This document shows positions 43,783 through 53,047 of a DNA stretch of 64,000 nucleotides, piece after piece. Under the pieces are notes generated by a model. It was not told the origin of the DNA. It saw nothing but the letters and a program-made list of their open reading frames with translations, and made no database searches. Source of the DNA: an uncultured Muribaculaceae bacterium (GTDB taxonomy: Bacteria > Bacteroidota > Bacteroidia > Bacteroidales > Muribaculaceae); assembly GCA_947627615.1 (NCBI GenBank), contig CANQWS010000011.1, forward strand, positions 16,518-80,517, in the 5' to 3' direction. The position numbers and the translations under genes were made by a program. Positions within the stretch are counted from its first letter, which is position 1; each line of letters opens with the position of its first letter.

Positions 43783-44709
43783 TCACTGGGCGTCGCTTGA
43801 TTTGACGGCTTCGATGAAAATGTCGTTCATCGAGGCCATGGCTTCGTTGACTGCCGCCAGCTCGGTCTTTTCGTTGGCCACGGATATCAGCTGCCGGAGA
43901 CTGGCGTCGGGCTTCAGCAGCAGATTAAGCTGCTGACGGTCGTATGTGGCAGGTTCTACGGACCATGTCTCGAGCATGGGTGCCAGTGCGGAGGTCAGTT
44001 CATCGGGATTGCCGGAGAAGACCAGCGAATAACGTCCGCGGGTGAATTCGCGGCGCAGGTCTTCGACGTTGCCGGTCAGAATGTTCCGGCCTTTGTTGAT
44101 GAGGGTGATGTTGTCGCAGATTTCTTCGACCGACGACATGTTGTGGGTCGAGAAAATCACCGTGGCTCCGTTGTTCTTCAACCGGATTATCTCGTCGCGC
44201 AGCAGATTGGCGTTGATGGGATCGAAGCCGGAGAACGGTTCGTCGAAAATCAGAAGCTTGGGCTCGTGAAGAACCGTCACGATGAACTGCACTTTCTGGG
44301 CCATTCCCTTGGAAAGTTCCTCGACCCTGCGGTTCCACCAAGAGCTTATCTCCAGTCTCTCGAACCAGGTTTTCAGCTGTTTTGTCGCTTCGGCTTTGGA
44401 GAGACCTTTGAGCCGGGCGAAAAATACGGCCTGGTCGCCCACTTTCATTTTCTTGTAGAGGCCGCGTTCCTCGGGGAGATAGCCTATGTTGGCCACATCG
44501 TCCTGTGTCAGGGGATGGCCGTCGAAAATCACCGAGCCGCTGTCAGGAGCCGTTATGTGGTTTATTATACGGATAAGGGTTGTCTTTCCGGCTCCGTTGG
44601 GACCGAGAAGACCGTAGATTTTGCCCTGCGGCACGGAGAGTGACACATTGTCAAGTGCCTTGTGTCCCGAATAATTTTTTGAGACGTTGTTGACTGTCAG
44701 TATGTCCAT
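43783..44709 (-). CDS. ABC transporter ATP-binding protein (NatA-like)
   Basis: A 308-residue ATPase: Walker A LLGPNGAGKTTLIRI, signature ELSKGMAQKVQFI, Walker B LLIFDEPFSGFDPINA and H-loop IFSTHNMSS. The C-terminal extension (about 215-308) matches the NatA/DUF4162 tail. It powers the permease encoded 33 bp downstream. Such pairs export Na+ or antimicrobial compounds, but nothing here fixes the substrate. Confidence 0.92.
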   Translation of the reverse strand: MDILTVNNVSKNYSGHKALDNVSLSVPQGKIYGLLGPNGAGKTTLIRIINHITAPDSGSVIFDGHPLTQDDVANIGYLPEERGLYKKMKVGDQAVFFARLKGLSKAEATKQLKTWFERLEISSWWNRRVEELSKGMAQKVQFIVTVLHEPKLLIFDEPFSGFDPINANLLRDEIIRLKNNGATVIFSTHNMSSVEEICDNITLINKGRNILTGNVEDLRREFTRGRYSLVFSGNPDELTSALAPMLETWSVEPATYDRQQLNLLLKPDASLRQLISVANEKTELAAVNEAMASMNDIFIEAVKSSDAQ

Positions 44710-44775
44710 TGAAGTTTGTGAGTATGCGGTTTACTGTGTTTTTTATTTGTTTGACGCAAATAATTCCATAAAGTT

Positions 44776-45942
44776 TCACACCTTTTTGGAAAAAATGCGG
44801 TTGACTATTGCGGCGATGGCTCCGTCGCCGGTTACGTTGCAGGCTGTGCCGAACGAGTCCATTGCAATGTAGAGGGCTATCATCATGGCGTTCTGGGGCT
44901 CGGAGAAGCCGAGCACTCCCGAGAGCAGACCGAGCGAGGCCATTATTGCGCCTCCGGGAATTCCCGGTGCCGCTATTATCGTTACGCCGAGCATGGCAAT
45001 GAACTGCGCCATGGTGGGGAAATCGTAAGGAATCTGCTGCAGGACCATGAGGGCCACGGCGCATGCCACTATCTTCAGCGTTGAGCCCGACATGTGAATC
45101 GTAGCGCACAGGGGGACCACGAAGCCGGCTATGTCGCGGTCAACGCCCATCAGTATTGACTGGCGCAATGTCACGGGGATGGTGGCTGCCGACGATTGTG
45201 TGCCCAGCGCGGTGAAATAGGCCGGCATCATTGTCCAGAGCATGCGCAGGGGATTCCGGCGGAAGAAGATTGCGGCTATGCAGTACTGGACAAGGAGCAG
45301 CAGAACATGCATTATGAAAATCACAAGAATGATTTTGGAAAATGCCGTGAGGATTGCGCCGACTTTCCCTTCCACGGTCATGATAAGGAATATGCCGCAT
45401 ATATAGTAGGGCAGCAGAGGGATAACGGCACGGATAATGGTCTTGCTGACAATATCGCGGAATTCAAACAGTCCGTTGTGGAGCGCTTTCCCCGGAATGT
45501 AGGCGCATCCCAGTCCGAGCATGAACGAGAGCACCAGTGCGGTCATGACCGGCATTAGGGGAGGAATGGTTATATCGAAAAAGGATTTCACGGCGGTGCT
45601 TTCGGCCGAAGACTCCGGCATGATCTGTCCGGCGAGCATGGAAGGGAAAAATGTGTCGGCTGTGAAATAGGAGGCAAATCCGGCCATCAGTGTGGCGGCG
45701 TAAGCGAGAATGGCGGTAACAACAAGCATTTTTCCGGCGCGGGTGCCGAGATCGGCTATGGCCGGACTCACGAAACCGATGATAATCAACGGTATCATGA
45801 AGCCGAGAAACTGGCTGAATATGGCGTTGAATGTGGCAAAAAGCGAGGCTATCCAGTCAGGAGCCACCATGCCGAGGCCCGTTCCTGCGGCCATACCTAT
45901 GATTATTCTCCCGAGAAGTCCTATGCGGAATGTTTTTTTCAT
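44776..45942 (-). CDS. Dicarboxylate/amino acid:cation symporter (DAACS)
   Basis: A 388-residue transporter of the GltP/SstT/DctA family. Helices and family motifs: the FMIPLIIIGFVSPAIADLG region, TQSSAATIPVTL (the serine-rich hairpin HP1) and ATIHMSGSTLKI, then IPGGAIMASLGLLSG (HP2). It imports Glu, Asp, Ser/Thr or C4-dicarboxylates with Na+ or H+. A TATCTTTG box at 46001-46008 precedes it on the minus strand. Specificity not predicted. Confidence 0.92.
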   Translation of the reverse strand: MKKTFRIGLLGRIIIGMAAGTGLGMVAPDWIASLFATFNAIFSQFLGFMIPLIIIGFVSPAIADLGTRAGKMLVVTAILAYAATLMAGFASYFTADTFFPSMLAGQIMPESSAESTAVKSFFDITIPPLMPVMTALVLSFMLGLGCAYIPGKALHNGLFEFRDIVSKTIIRAVIPLLPYYICGIFLIMTVEGKVGAILTAFSKIILVIFIMHVLLLLVQYCIAAIFFRRNPLRMLWTMMPAYFTALGTQSSAATIPVTLRQSILMGVDRDIAGFVVPLCATIHMSGSTLKIVACAVALMVLQQIPYDFPTMAQFIAMLGVTIIAAPGIPGGAIMASLGLLSGVLGFSEPQNAMMIALYIAMDSFGTACNVTGDGAIAAIVNRIFSKKV

Positions 45943-46000
45943 GAATTAAAAAAGGTGTGTAATATTTAATTTAAAGACCGATACATGTTTGAATTAAACG

Positions 46001-46008
46001 CAAAGATA
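46001..46008 (-). promoter_or_regulatory. Promoter -7 box of the symporter gene
   Basis: TATCTTTG on the minus strand, 59 bp before the start codon, in an AT-rich region. Confidence 0.45.
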
Positions 46009-46097
46009 AGACAAATTGAAAAAATAATTGTGCTAAATGCAACAAAATTAAAATCCGCCACGTCTAAGGAATAGAAAATAATTAAATTCATTCAGAT

Positions 46098-46856
46098 ATG
46101 TACAAAAGATTTATCACATCCACGTTCCTGATGGCTCTGACATTGTCGGTAATGTCATCATGCACCGCAGTAAGCAAACATTTCGGCGAGGTTGTCAGTG
46201 ACCCCGATTCAAAAATCAAGGTAAGGACTATAGCGCTCAAAGGCGTTGACGAACTTAAGGTAAGTTCAGGGATTGTTGTCAGGTACGAACAGAACGACAG
46301 CAATGTGGTTGTTGTGTCCTCTCCCGAGGACGTGGCCCAGTATGTTAAGGCCGAGATTGAAGGCGATGAGTTGAAATTGTCTTTGACAAAGAACATGGAT
46401 GTGAGGCGCAACCGCATCAATGTGACGGTCAAAAGTAATTCCATTGATGATTTCAGCTGTTCGGGCGGAGCGGTGCTAAAGTTCGTGACTGAGTTCAGCC
46501 CCGCGGGAGGCGAATTGTCGTTGAGCTGTTCGGGAGGCGCCATCATAGAGTCTTCGGACCGGATAGAGTGCGACGTGATCGGTCTGGAATGTTCGGGCGG
46601 TGCAGTGGTCAAGCTTAGTGACATAAAATCGGTGTCTTTTGCCTGCGAATCATCAAGCGGAGCCGTTGTCAATTTAGGCGGCGTTTCTTCCGTGGCATCT
46701 TTTGACGCTTCCTCAGGTACGGTGATTGAAGCTGCCGGTCTCAAATGCGAAAAGGGCGACATAGACGTTTCGAGCGGCGCCATTGTCAAAAGTTCCATTT
46801 CCAATGCCAGTATTAAGAAATCGTCGGGCGGCATAGTCAATAACAGCGGCAAATGA
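46098..46856 (+). CDS. DUF2807 lipoprotein with SGG repeats
   Basis: A 252-residue precursor with a lipoprotein signal (TLSVMSSCTAVSK, Cys near 22). The mature region is a DUF2807 (putative auto-transporter adhesin, head GIN) beta-helix: VSSGIVVRYEQNDSNVVVVS, then rungs repeating (C/S)SGG(A)(V/I): FSCSGGAVLK, LSCSGGAIIE, LECSGGAVVK, CESSSGAVVN, DASSGTVIE, DVSSGAIVK, KSSGGIVN. The regular Cys/Ser stack is typical of the family. It is probably outer-membrane anchored, exposed to periplasm or surface. Function unknown. Confidence 0.82.
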   Translation: MYKRFITSTFLMALTLSVMSSCTAVSKHFGEVVSDPDSKIKVRTIALKGVDELKVSSGIVVRYEQNDSNVVVVSSPEDVAQYVKAEIEGDELKLSLTKNMDVRRNRINVTVKSNSIDDFSCSGGAVLKFVTEFSPAGGELSLSCSGGAIIESSDRIECDVIGLECSGGAVVKLSDIKSVSFACESSSGAVVNLGGVSSVASFDASSGTVIEAAGLKCEKGDIDVSSGAIVKSSISNASIKKSSGGIVNNSGK

Positions 46857-46859
46857 AAA

Positions 46860-46887
46860 AATGCGCTACCCACAAGGGCAACGCATT
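46860..46887 (+). terminator. Weak hairpin after the DUF2807 gene
   Basis: AATGCG ... CGCATT with inner ACCC / GGG pairing, directly after the stop codon; no T-tract. Confidence 0.35.
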
Positions 46888-46991
46888 CCATTCCAACATT
46901 TATGCTTATGAATTGAATTACACTCTGTTAAAGATTATCAGAGATTGTTTTAAGATTTGAGGTCGAAACTCTTAATGATTCATCCGGGAAA

Positions 46992-47855
46992 TCATCTGCG
47001 TGATTTTCTGGATGATTTTTTAGACTTTTTCTTGGTCTTGGCTGAAGCTGTAGCTTTTGATTTCTTTGATTTGGAGTATTTCGAAGCGCTCGATTTTGCG
47101 CGCTTGGGACCGTAGACCTGAGCGCGTTCGTAGGTGCGCTTGTCGAATGTGAACACATCCTTGTGGGTCACGTAGTTCTCGAAATCAATGATCGCTTCGG
47201 GGTTTACGGCAAGGCCCATGAAACGGGTCTCGAAGTGGAGGTGAGGACCGGTGGAACGGCCGGTGTTGCCACCCTTTGCTATCAGCTGGCCTGCGCGAAC
47301 GCGCTGTCCGGGTTTTACCAGAGTGCGGGAAAGATGTCCGTAGACTGTTTCCAGACCGTTGTCATGGCGAACCACGATGTAGTGGCCGTAGCCGCGTGCT
47401 TCATATTTTACGAGACGGACTTTGCCGTCAAAAGCTGATACAACAGAGTCTCCGACATGGAGGTTGAGGTCAACTCCGCGGTGCATGCGTCCGAAACGCG
47501 GACGCCATCCGTAGGGAGAGGTCAGCTTGCCTTTCACCGGCGCTACGAATCCGGTTACATCGATGTCGTAGTTGGCGGGAATGTCACAGCCGGCGTAAGC
47601 GTTGACTGACTGGCTTGAGAAATTATAGTTGAACAGTTCGTTGTCCTGCAGTGCTTCGCGAGCGCGGACGTCATTGGCGAAACTGTTGATTTTTGCTGAT
47701 TTGAGGTCGATGCCGGCCGGACGCTGGTCGGCAATCAGGGCGTTATGCTGTTGATTGTGCGATGCCGGCAGACGATACTGTGCTGAGGCGCTGACTCCGG
47801 TCAGGAGTATGGCTGACAGTGAAGCTGCCAAGGCAATTTTTTTTGTAAAATTCAT
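46992..47855 (-). CDS. M23 (LytM) metallopeptidase with basic tail
   Basis: A 287-residue secreted protein: signal peptide (LLTGVSASAQ), linker, then an M23 domain (about 115-225) with an intact zinc site: H and D in HRGVDLNLHVGD, and GPHLHFE. It should cleave peptidoglycan cross-links. The last 40 residues are almost only Lys, Ser, Ala and Arg (KKKSKKSSRKSRR end), a tail that could bind acidic wall polymers or nucleic acid. It contrasts with the inactive EnvC-like protein at 28406-29737. Confidence 0.88.
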   Translation of the reverse strand: MNFTKKIALAASLSAILLTGVSASAQYRLPASHNQQHNALIADQRPAGIDLKSAKINSFANDVRAREALQDNELFNYNFSSQSVNAYAGCDIPANYDIDVTGFVAPVKGKLTSPYGWRPRFGRMHRGVDLNLHVGDSVVSAFDGKVRLVKYEARGYGHYIVVRHDNGLETVYGHLSRTLVKPGQRVRAGQLIAKGGNTGRSTGPHLHFETRFMGLAVNPEAIIDFENYVTHKDVFTFDKRTYERAQVYGPKRAKSSASKYSKSKKSKATASAKTKKKSKKSSRKSRR

Positions 47856-47927
47856 GAGTTGATTAATAATATGTTTTTGAGAGCTATGGAGAGAGATTTA
47901 AGGTCGGATTCTGTTTTCTTCGGCTGG

Positions 47928-48389
47928 TTAGATTTCATCAGGTGAATAAATGAACCGGATGTTCTGCGGGTTCCAGTCAAAAAGTTCTTCGGGTGAGAAG
48001 AAGCGGGCCACTTCAACTTTTGCATCCTCAATGCTTGATGAAGCGTGGATGATGTTTTCCTGACCGCTCATGGAGAAATCGCCACGGATGGTTCCCGGAA
48101 GCGCTTCGCGGCCGTTGGTTGCTCCTGTCATCAGACGGACCACGCGGATAGCGTCGTTGCCTTTAAGGCACAGGGCTATGATGGGGGTCGACATCATTGA
48201 GGCGAGCAGTTTGGGGAAGAACGGACGGTCCACCAAGTGCGCGTAGTGTTCACGAAGGATGCGTTCGTCAAGCTGCATCATTTTAATGCCTTCGATAATG
48301 AGGCCTTTCTGCTGGAAGCGGGTGAGGATCTGGCCTACGAGACCGCGTTCAATCGCAGAGGGTTTAAAAAGAATAAGGGTTCTTTCCAT
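47928..48389 (-). CDS. ndk: Nucleoside diphosphate kinase
   Basis: A 153-residue enzyme (ATG 48389, MERTLILFKPSAIERG) that balances NTP pools. The phosphorylated His is H115 in ENIIHASSS; the family has N-x-x-H-x-S-D, and here the Asp is replaced (SSS-I-E). KPSAIERGLVG and ATNGREALPGTIRGDF (nucleotide contacts) are conserved. Consensus promoter at 48437-48467. Stands alone between the M23 and recG genes. Confidence 0.94.
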   Translation of the reverse strand: MERTLILFKPSAIERGLVGQILTRFQQKGLIIEGIKMMQLDERILREHYAHLVDRPFFPKLLASMMSTPIIALCLKGNDAIRVVRLMTGATNGREALPGTIRGDFSMSGQENIIHASSSIEDAKVEVARFFSPEELFDWNPQNIRFIYSPDEI

Positions 48390-48436
48390 AAGGGGGGAAT
48401 GTTTAATTATATTTGCACTTGGTTGTTGCGGATGTT

Positions 48437-48467
48437 CAAAGTTAAGTAGAATGTGGCTTCTGACCAA
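48437..48467 (-). promoter_or_regulatory. Promoter of ndk
   Basis: Minus strand: TTG (48465-48467), 20-bp spacer, TAACTTTG (48437-48444). Exact Bacteroidetes pattern, 48 bp before the start codon. Confidence 0.7.
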
Positions 48468-48646
48468 ACTCCGGTTAATCCGTAACTTTCAATTTGCTAT
48501 AAAATTATCTATATGCAAATTGTAAATCACACAGAACCAGTGTGTTACTTAAATATGTAAAAATTGGTTAATTGTTGTATAATTGTGTGTATAACTAAAT
48601 GCCTGAAAATATGTGTGTTAATTTGGGTAACACTTGATTACGTTTG

Positions 48647-50740
48647 TTAACTAATCATGCTCCAGTCAATGGCTTTGTCAAAAATGGCATGCATTTCGCG
48701 TGCGAGCGAGAGATTCGGCGATGAGGTCAGGGCAGGGTCCGCGTCAAGGATTTTTTCGGCTTCATCCCTGGCCAGTTGAATGAGCTGGCCGTCGGTGGCC
48801 AGATTGGCAATGTGCAGGTCAAGCGCCAGTCCGCTCTGCAGTGTGCCTTCCAGATCGCCGGGTCCGCGCAGCTTCAGGTCGGCTTCGGCCACGAGAAATC
48901 CGTCGGTGGTGGAGGTCATTATTGAGAGGCGTTTGCGGGTGTCGGCGGCTATCTGAGGTTTTGTCATGAGGATGCAGTAGCTCTGGCCCTCGCCGCGGCC
49001 CACGCGTCCGCGCAACTGGTGGAGCTGCGACAGACCGAAGCGTTCGGCGTTTTCAATGACCATGATCGTGGCGTTGGGCACGTTCACGCCCACTTCGATA
49101 ACCGTGGTGGCCACAAGGATGTCGGCACGGTGCGATGCGAAGATATTCATCTGGGCGTCTTTTTCGGCCGGTTTCATCTTGCCGTGCACGTAGGCCACGC
49201 GGAATCCGCGGAAGGTCTCGCAGATCTGCTCATATCCTTCCTCCAGACTTTTCAGGTCGGATTTCTCGTTTTCCTTTATCAGGGGATAGACAATGTAGAC
49301 CTGCCGCCCCTGTTTGACCTGCCGGGCTATGGACCGGTACACATCGAGACGTTTGTCCTCGTAGCGCAGCAGGGTGGTCACCGGCTTGCGTCCCGGAGGC
49401 AGTTCGTCGATAACCGACACGTCGAGGTCACCGTAAAGAGTCATGGCAAGAGTGCGGGGTATGGGTGTCGCCGTCATTACCAGCACGTGGGGCGGTATGG
49501 CATTCTTTTTCCAGAGTTTCGCCCGCTGCGCCACTCCGAAACGATGCTGTTCGTCAATCACCACGAATCCCAGGTTGGCGAACTGCACATTGTCCTCTAT
49601 CACGGCGTGTGTTCCTATAAGAATATGGAGAGAGCCGTCGGTCAGCTGTTGGTGAATCAGATCGCGCTGCTTTTTTGGAGTGGAGCCTGTGAGCAGTTTT
49701 ATGTTTATGCCGATTTTGGAGGCCAGCCCCGACAAGGTCTCGAAATGCTGGGTGGCGAGAATCTCGGTGGGCGCCATCAGACATGCCTGGTAGCCGTTGT
49801 CGAGGGCTATGAGCATGCACAGCAGGGCCACAAGAGTCTTGCCGGAGCCTACATCGCCTTGCAGAAGCCGGTTCATCTGTCGGCCGGAATTCATGTCCCG
49901 GCGTATTTCCTTGATAACTCTTTTCTGCGCTCCGGTCAGTTCAAAAGGAAGGCACTGTGAATAGAAGGAGTTGAAGAATGTGCCTATGGTGGTGAATCTC
50001 CGTCCGCCGATTCTCATGGCGCGCCGCCGTGAATAGCTGAGAATGTTGAGCTGCAGATAGAACAATTCCTCGAATTTCAGGCGCTCCTTGGCCTTGACGA
50101 GCTGCTGGCTGTCGTGCGGGTTATGGATGGCTATCAGAGCCTCGCGCTTGTCCATGAGTCTGAGACGGCGGCGCAGATCGTCGGGCAGAGGGTCGGTGAC
50201 GTGACTGAGCCGGGTCTCTATAAGAGTCTGGACCAGATTGAAAATCGTGCGGGATGTTATGCCACGGTTACGGAGTTTTTCGGTGAGCGGATAGACTCCG
50301 CGCAGTCCTTTGGTGGTCTCGGCTTTCTGCGGGGAATCGATTTCGGGATGGACCATGCTCCAATGGCCCGAGAATTCCGACGGTTTGCCGAAAATCACAT
50401 AATCGGTCGCTGTGCGCAACTGTTCGCGTATGGCCTTGATGCGTCGGAACCACACCACCTCCATTGTCCCGGTCCCGTCAGTGAAGAGTCCTATGAGTCT
50501 TGTCTTGGCGCCTTCGCCCTGAACGGTGAAACTGATGAAACGGCCGCGTATCTGCACCATAGGCATGTCCTGCGACAGCGACCGGATGGAATAGAACCGG
50601 GAACGGTCAACATAATGCGATGGAAAATGATAGAGCAGGTCATAGAACGAGCGTATGCCCAGCTCTTCGCCGAGCAGTTTAGCCCGCGAAGGTCCTACGC
50701 CTTTGAGATAAGTTATGTCGGTTTCGCGCAGTCTGTCCAT
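48647..50740 (-). CDS. recG: ATP-dependent DNA helicase RecG
   Basis: A 697-residue fork-reversal helicase. The N-terminal wedge/OB domain (YLKGVGPSRAKLLGEELGI) precedes SF2 motifs: Walker A LLQGDVGSGKTLVALL, Walker B VVIDEQHRFGV (DEQH), MTATPIPRTLAM (motif III) and HQLRGRVGRGEGQS (motif VI). The ATG at 50740 lies just after the ispD stop and matches the family N-terminus; an upstream in-frame start at 50770 would overlap ispD by 20 bp. Co-directional with ispD and the CtpA gene. Confidence 0.95.
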   Translation of the reverse strand: MDRLRETDITYLKGVGPSRAKLLGEELGIRSFYDLLYHFPSHYVDRSRFYSIRSLSQDMPMVQIRGRFISFTVQGEGAKTRLIGLFTDGTGTMEVVWFRRIKAIREQLRTATDYVIFGKPSEFSGHWSMVHPEIDSPQKAETTKGLRGVYPLTEKLRNRGITSRTIFNLVQTLIETRLSHVTDPLPDDLRRRLRLMDKREALIAIHNPHDSQQLVKAKERLKFEELFYLQLNILSYSRRRAMRIGGRRFTTIGTFFNSFYSQCLPFELTGAQKRVIKEIRRDMNSGRQMNRLLQGDVGSGKTLVALLCMLIALDNGYQACLMAPTEILATQHFETLSGLASKIGINIKLLTGSTPKKQRDLIHQQLTDGSLHILIGTHAVIEDNVQFANLGFVVIDEQHRFGVAQRAKLWKKNAIPPHVLVMTATPIPRTLAMTLYGDLDVSVIDELPPGRKPVTTLLRYEDKRLDVYRSIARQVKQGRQVYIVYPLIKENEKSDLKSLEEGYEQICETFRGFRVAYVHGKMKPAEKDAQMNIFASHRADILVATTVIEVGVNVPNATIMVIENAERFGLSQLHQLRGRVGRGEGQSYCILMTKPQIAADTRKRLSIMTSTTDGFLVAEADLKLRGPGDLEGTLQSGLALDLHIANLATDGQLIQLARDEAEKILDADPALTSSPNLSLAREMHAIFDKAIDWSMIS

Positions 50741-50750
50741 CAGGAGGGTC

Positions 50751-51440
50751 CTATTGCTGCTGTCGGTCAAGATAGAGACCGGCTATGGCGAGATCTACCG
50801 GCCTGGTTATCTTCAGGGTGGCTTCATCGCCGTCAATGAGGCGGATATCGGAAAATCCCGCGGCCTCCATCACTGATGCGTCGTCGGTCATTTCGGGAGA
50901 ATAGGGCAGGGTGTAGGCCTTCAGGAGTTTGTCGAGAGGAAAAGCCTGTGGAGTCTGTACGGCACGGTAGAGCGAGCGGTCAACGGTTTCGGACCCGTCC
51001 GGACTCAGGCGGCGCAGGGAATCGACCATTGGCAGCACGGGAATAGCTCCGGCGGCTCCGGATTCTATTTCGGCAAGGAGTCTGTAGACCACATCGGCCG
51101 AAACCAACGGACGCGCTGCGTCATGGATCAGGACTTTGTCGATACCTGAACCGATTGTGGCGAGCGCGTTGCTGACACTTTCCCAACGGGTGCTTCCACC
51201 GGTGCAAATATCCGTGGCCTCAAAGTCATATTCCCGGCAAATGTCGTTCCAGTAATCGATTCTGTCGGCTGACAGAACTGTTATGATTTCAGCCCCGGGC
51301 AGCGCGTCACGGAAACGTTCTATGCTGTGGAAGAGCACCGGGCGGCCGTCAAGCAGGCAGAACTGCTTCGGAAGTTCCGATCCGAAACGGGAGCCGCGTC
51401 CGGCCGCGACAACAATCACCGCTGTGTCTTTTCCTTTCAT
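50751..51440 (-). CDS. ispD: 2-C-methyl-D-erythritol 4-phosphate cytidylyltransferase
   Basis: A 229-residue enzyme of the MEP isoprenoid pathway forming CDP-methylerythritol. Nucleotide-binding start VIVVAAGRGSRFGSELPKQF with the catalytic Arg/Lys, then HDAARPLVSADV and PVLPMVDSLRR, RAVQTPQAF and TDDASVMEAAG are the family blocks. It overlaps the CtpA gene stop by 4 bp and lies 10 bp before recG. Confidence 0.94.
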   Translation of the reverse strand: MKGKDTAVIVVAAGRGSRFGSELPKQFCLLDGRPVLFHSIERFRDALPGAEIITVLSADRIDYWNDICREYDFEATDICTGGSTRWESVSNALATIGSGIDKVLIHDAARPLVSADVVYRLLAEIESGAAGAIPVLPMVDSLRRLSPDGSETVDRSLYRAVQTPQAFPLDKLLKAYTLPYSPEMTDDASVMEAAGFSDIRLIDGDEATLKITRPVDLAIAGLYLDRQQQ

Positions 51441-53023
51441 TGTTTCAGAAGTCCGGAGTATTCTGCGGGTGAAGTTATGAGCCTAAGGGCTTCGTTGTAG
51501 ACAGGATTGCCGCTGTTGACAACCCTGAAATAGGTGCTCTGCTCGAAAAGGTCCCTTCCTATGAGTCCCTTGATTATGCGCAGGATTGTAGGCTCGGAAA
51601 TGGCGAACTGCTCGGCGTTGAATTTCACGCCCTCTTTTTCGCCTATCTCTTTCAGCCGGTCAATCATTGCGTTGGATACGGTGAATTTCTCCACGAACGA
51701 ATCCTCCGTGGAGTACTGCTTTTTAAGCGTTTCGCGGTTTGCGTCGATATATCCGGTGCAGAATTTGTTAATGGCTCCTTTGGCAATTAGGTCGCGGTAA
51801 TAGTCACTGTAGGTTGTGGTGTCGATGGGCACGAATCTGTCAGGTATTATGCCGCCTCCGCCATAGACCGGACGCATGGAGCGCAAAGTGTAGTAACGCA
51901 GGGAATCGGGCAGATGGATCGAATCGGCGCTTGATAATTCGCCATGGGAGTAGCGTCGCAGTATGTCGAGCTGGTAGTCCTCTTCGTCGCCGGCGGTGTA
52001 GGGCTTCTGGATGCAACGGCCGGAGGGGGTGTAGTAACGTGATATGGTGAGGCGTATCATGGAGCCGTCAGGGAAGGGGAACGGACGCTGCACGAGGCCT
52101 TTGCCGAAAGTGCGGCGGCCTACGATGAGTCCGCGGTCCTGGTCCTGGATGGCGCCTGAAAGGATTTCGCTGGCCGATGCCGAGTACTGGTTCACCATGA
52201 CCACCAGACGGCCGTCCTTATACTTGCCGTCGCGGCGGGTGGTGTACTGTGACGGACGCGATTTGCTTCCCTTTGTATATACCACAAGGTCGCCGCGGTT
52301 GAGGAACATGTCGGCAATATCGGTGGCGGCGTTGAGATAGCCTCCGCCATTGTCCTCAAGGTCTATGATGAGGTCTTTCATGCCTTTTGCCTTCAGGTCC
52401 CTCAGCGCTTTCTCCATCTCTTTGGCAGTGCTTTCGGCGAAGCGTGACACGCGTATATAACCCACACCCGGGGCAGCCATATAGGCCGCGTCGATGCTGT
52501 AGATGGGTATGTCGTCACGGACAATCCTGAATTCTATCAGTTCCGGGACGCCCTTGCGGAGGACCTTGACGCGGGCTGTGGAGCCTTTGGGGCCTCGAAG
52601 GAGTTTCATGACGTCGGTATTCTTCATCTTCACGCCGGCGATAAGGGTGTCCTGTGCGTAAATTATGCGGTCGCCGGGCACTATTCCCACGCGCTCCGAG
52701 GGTCCGCCCGAAATTGTCTGAATCACATAAAGTGTGTCGGTCAGCATATTGAACTGGATTCCTATGCCGGAAAAATTGCCCTGCAGAGGCTCGGTCAGCT
52801 CACGGGTCTCTTCCGGATTGGAATAGGTGGAGTGCGGGTCAAGGGTCTTGAGCATGGCCACGATAGCGTTTTCCACCATGGAATCGGCTTTTACGGAGTC
52901 AACGTAGTAGTTCTCTATGATCTGTTCGGCATAGTTCAGTTTTTTCTGAGGGGAGAACTCGAATGCCGAAGCCATGCTGATGACAGCGGCGGCAAGGAGC
53001 AGTGACAGGAATGTTCGTTTCAT
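51437..53023 (-). CDS. S41 C-terminal processing peptidase (CtpA-like)
   Basis: A 528-residue secreted serine peptidase: signal peptide (AVISMASA), PDZ domain (about 75-165, LQGNFSGIGIQF) and S41 catalytic domain with the Ser in NQYSASASEILSGAIQD and the Lys in RRTFGKGLVQRPF. It trims tails of envelope proteins or degrades misfolded ones. The C-terminal 130 residues are a helical extension seen in Bacteroidetes. It overlaps ispD by 4 bp. In these bacteria it may also act in quality control of outer-membrane proteins. Confidence 0.92.
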   Translation of the reverse strand: MKRTFLSLLLAAAVISMASAFEFSPQKKLNYAEQIIENYYVDSVKADSMVENAIVAMLKTLDPHSTYSNPEETRELTEPLQGNFSGIGIQFNMLTDTLYVIQTISGGPSERVGIVPGDRIIYAQDTLIAGVKMKNTDVMKLLRGPKGSTARVKVLRKGVPELIEFRIVRDDIPIYSIDAAYMAAPGVGYIRVSRFAESTAKEMEKALRDLKAKGMKDLIIDLEDNGGGYLNAATDIADMFLNRGDLVVYTKGSKSRPSQYTTRRDGKYKDGRLVVMVNQYSASASEILSGAIQDQDRGLIVGRRTFGKGLVQRPFPFPDGSMIRLTISRYYTPSGRCIQKPYTAGDEEDYQLDILRRYSHGELSSADSIHLPDSLRYYTLRSMRPVYGGGGIIPDRFVPIDTTTYSDYYRDLIAKGAINKFCTGYIDANRETLKKQYSTEDSFVEKFTVSNAMIDRLKEIGEKEGVKFNAEQFAISEPTILRIIKGLIGRDLFEQSTYFRVVNSGNPVYNEALRLITSPAEYSGLLKQ

Positions 53024-53047
53024 TCTATGATGATGTTGTTCGTTAAT

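Noticed and set aside
46088..46891. 267-codon frame on the minus strand
   Set aside because: It lies opposite the DUF2807 gene, whose SGG-repeat codons keep the other strand open; composition is Thr/Ser/Pro-rich with no start context.
49019..49960. 313-codon plus-strand frame
   Set aside because: Antisense of recG, which has all helicase motifs.
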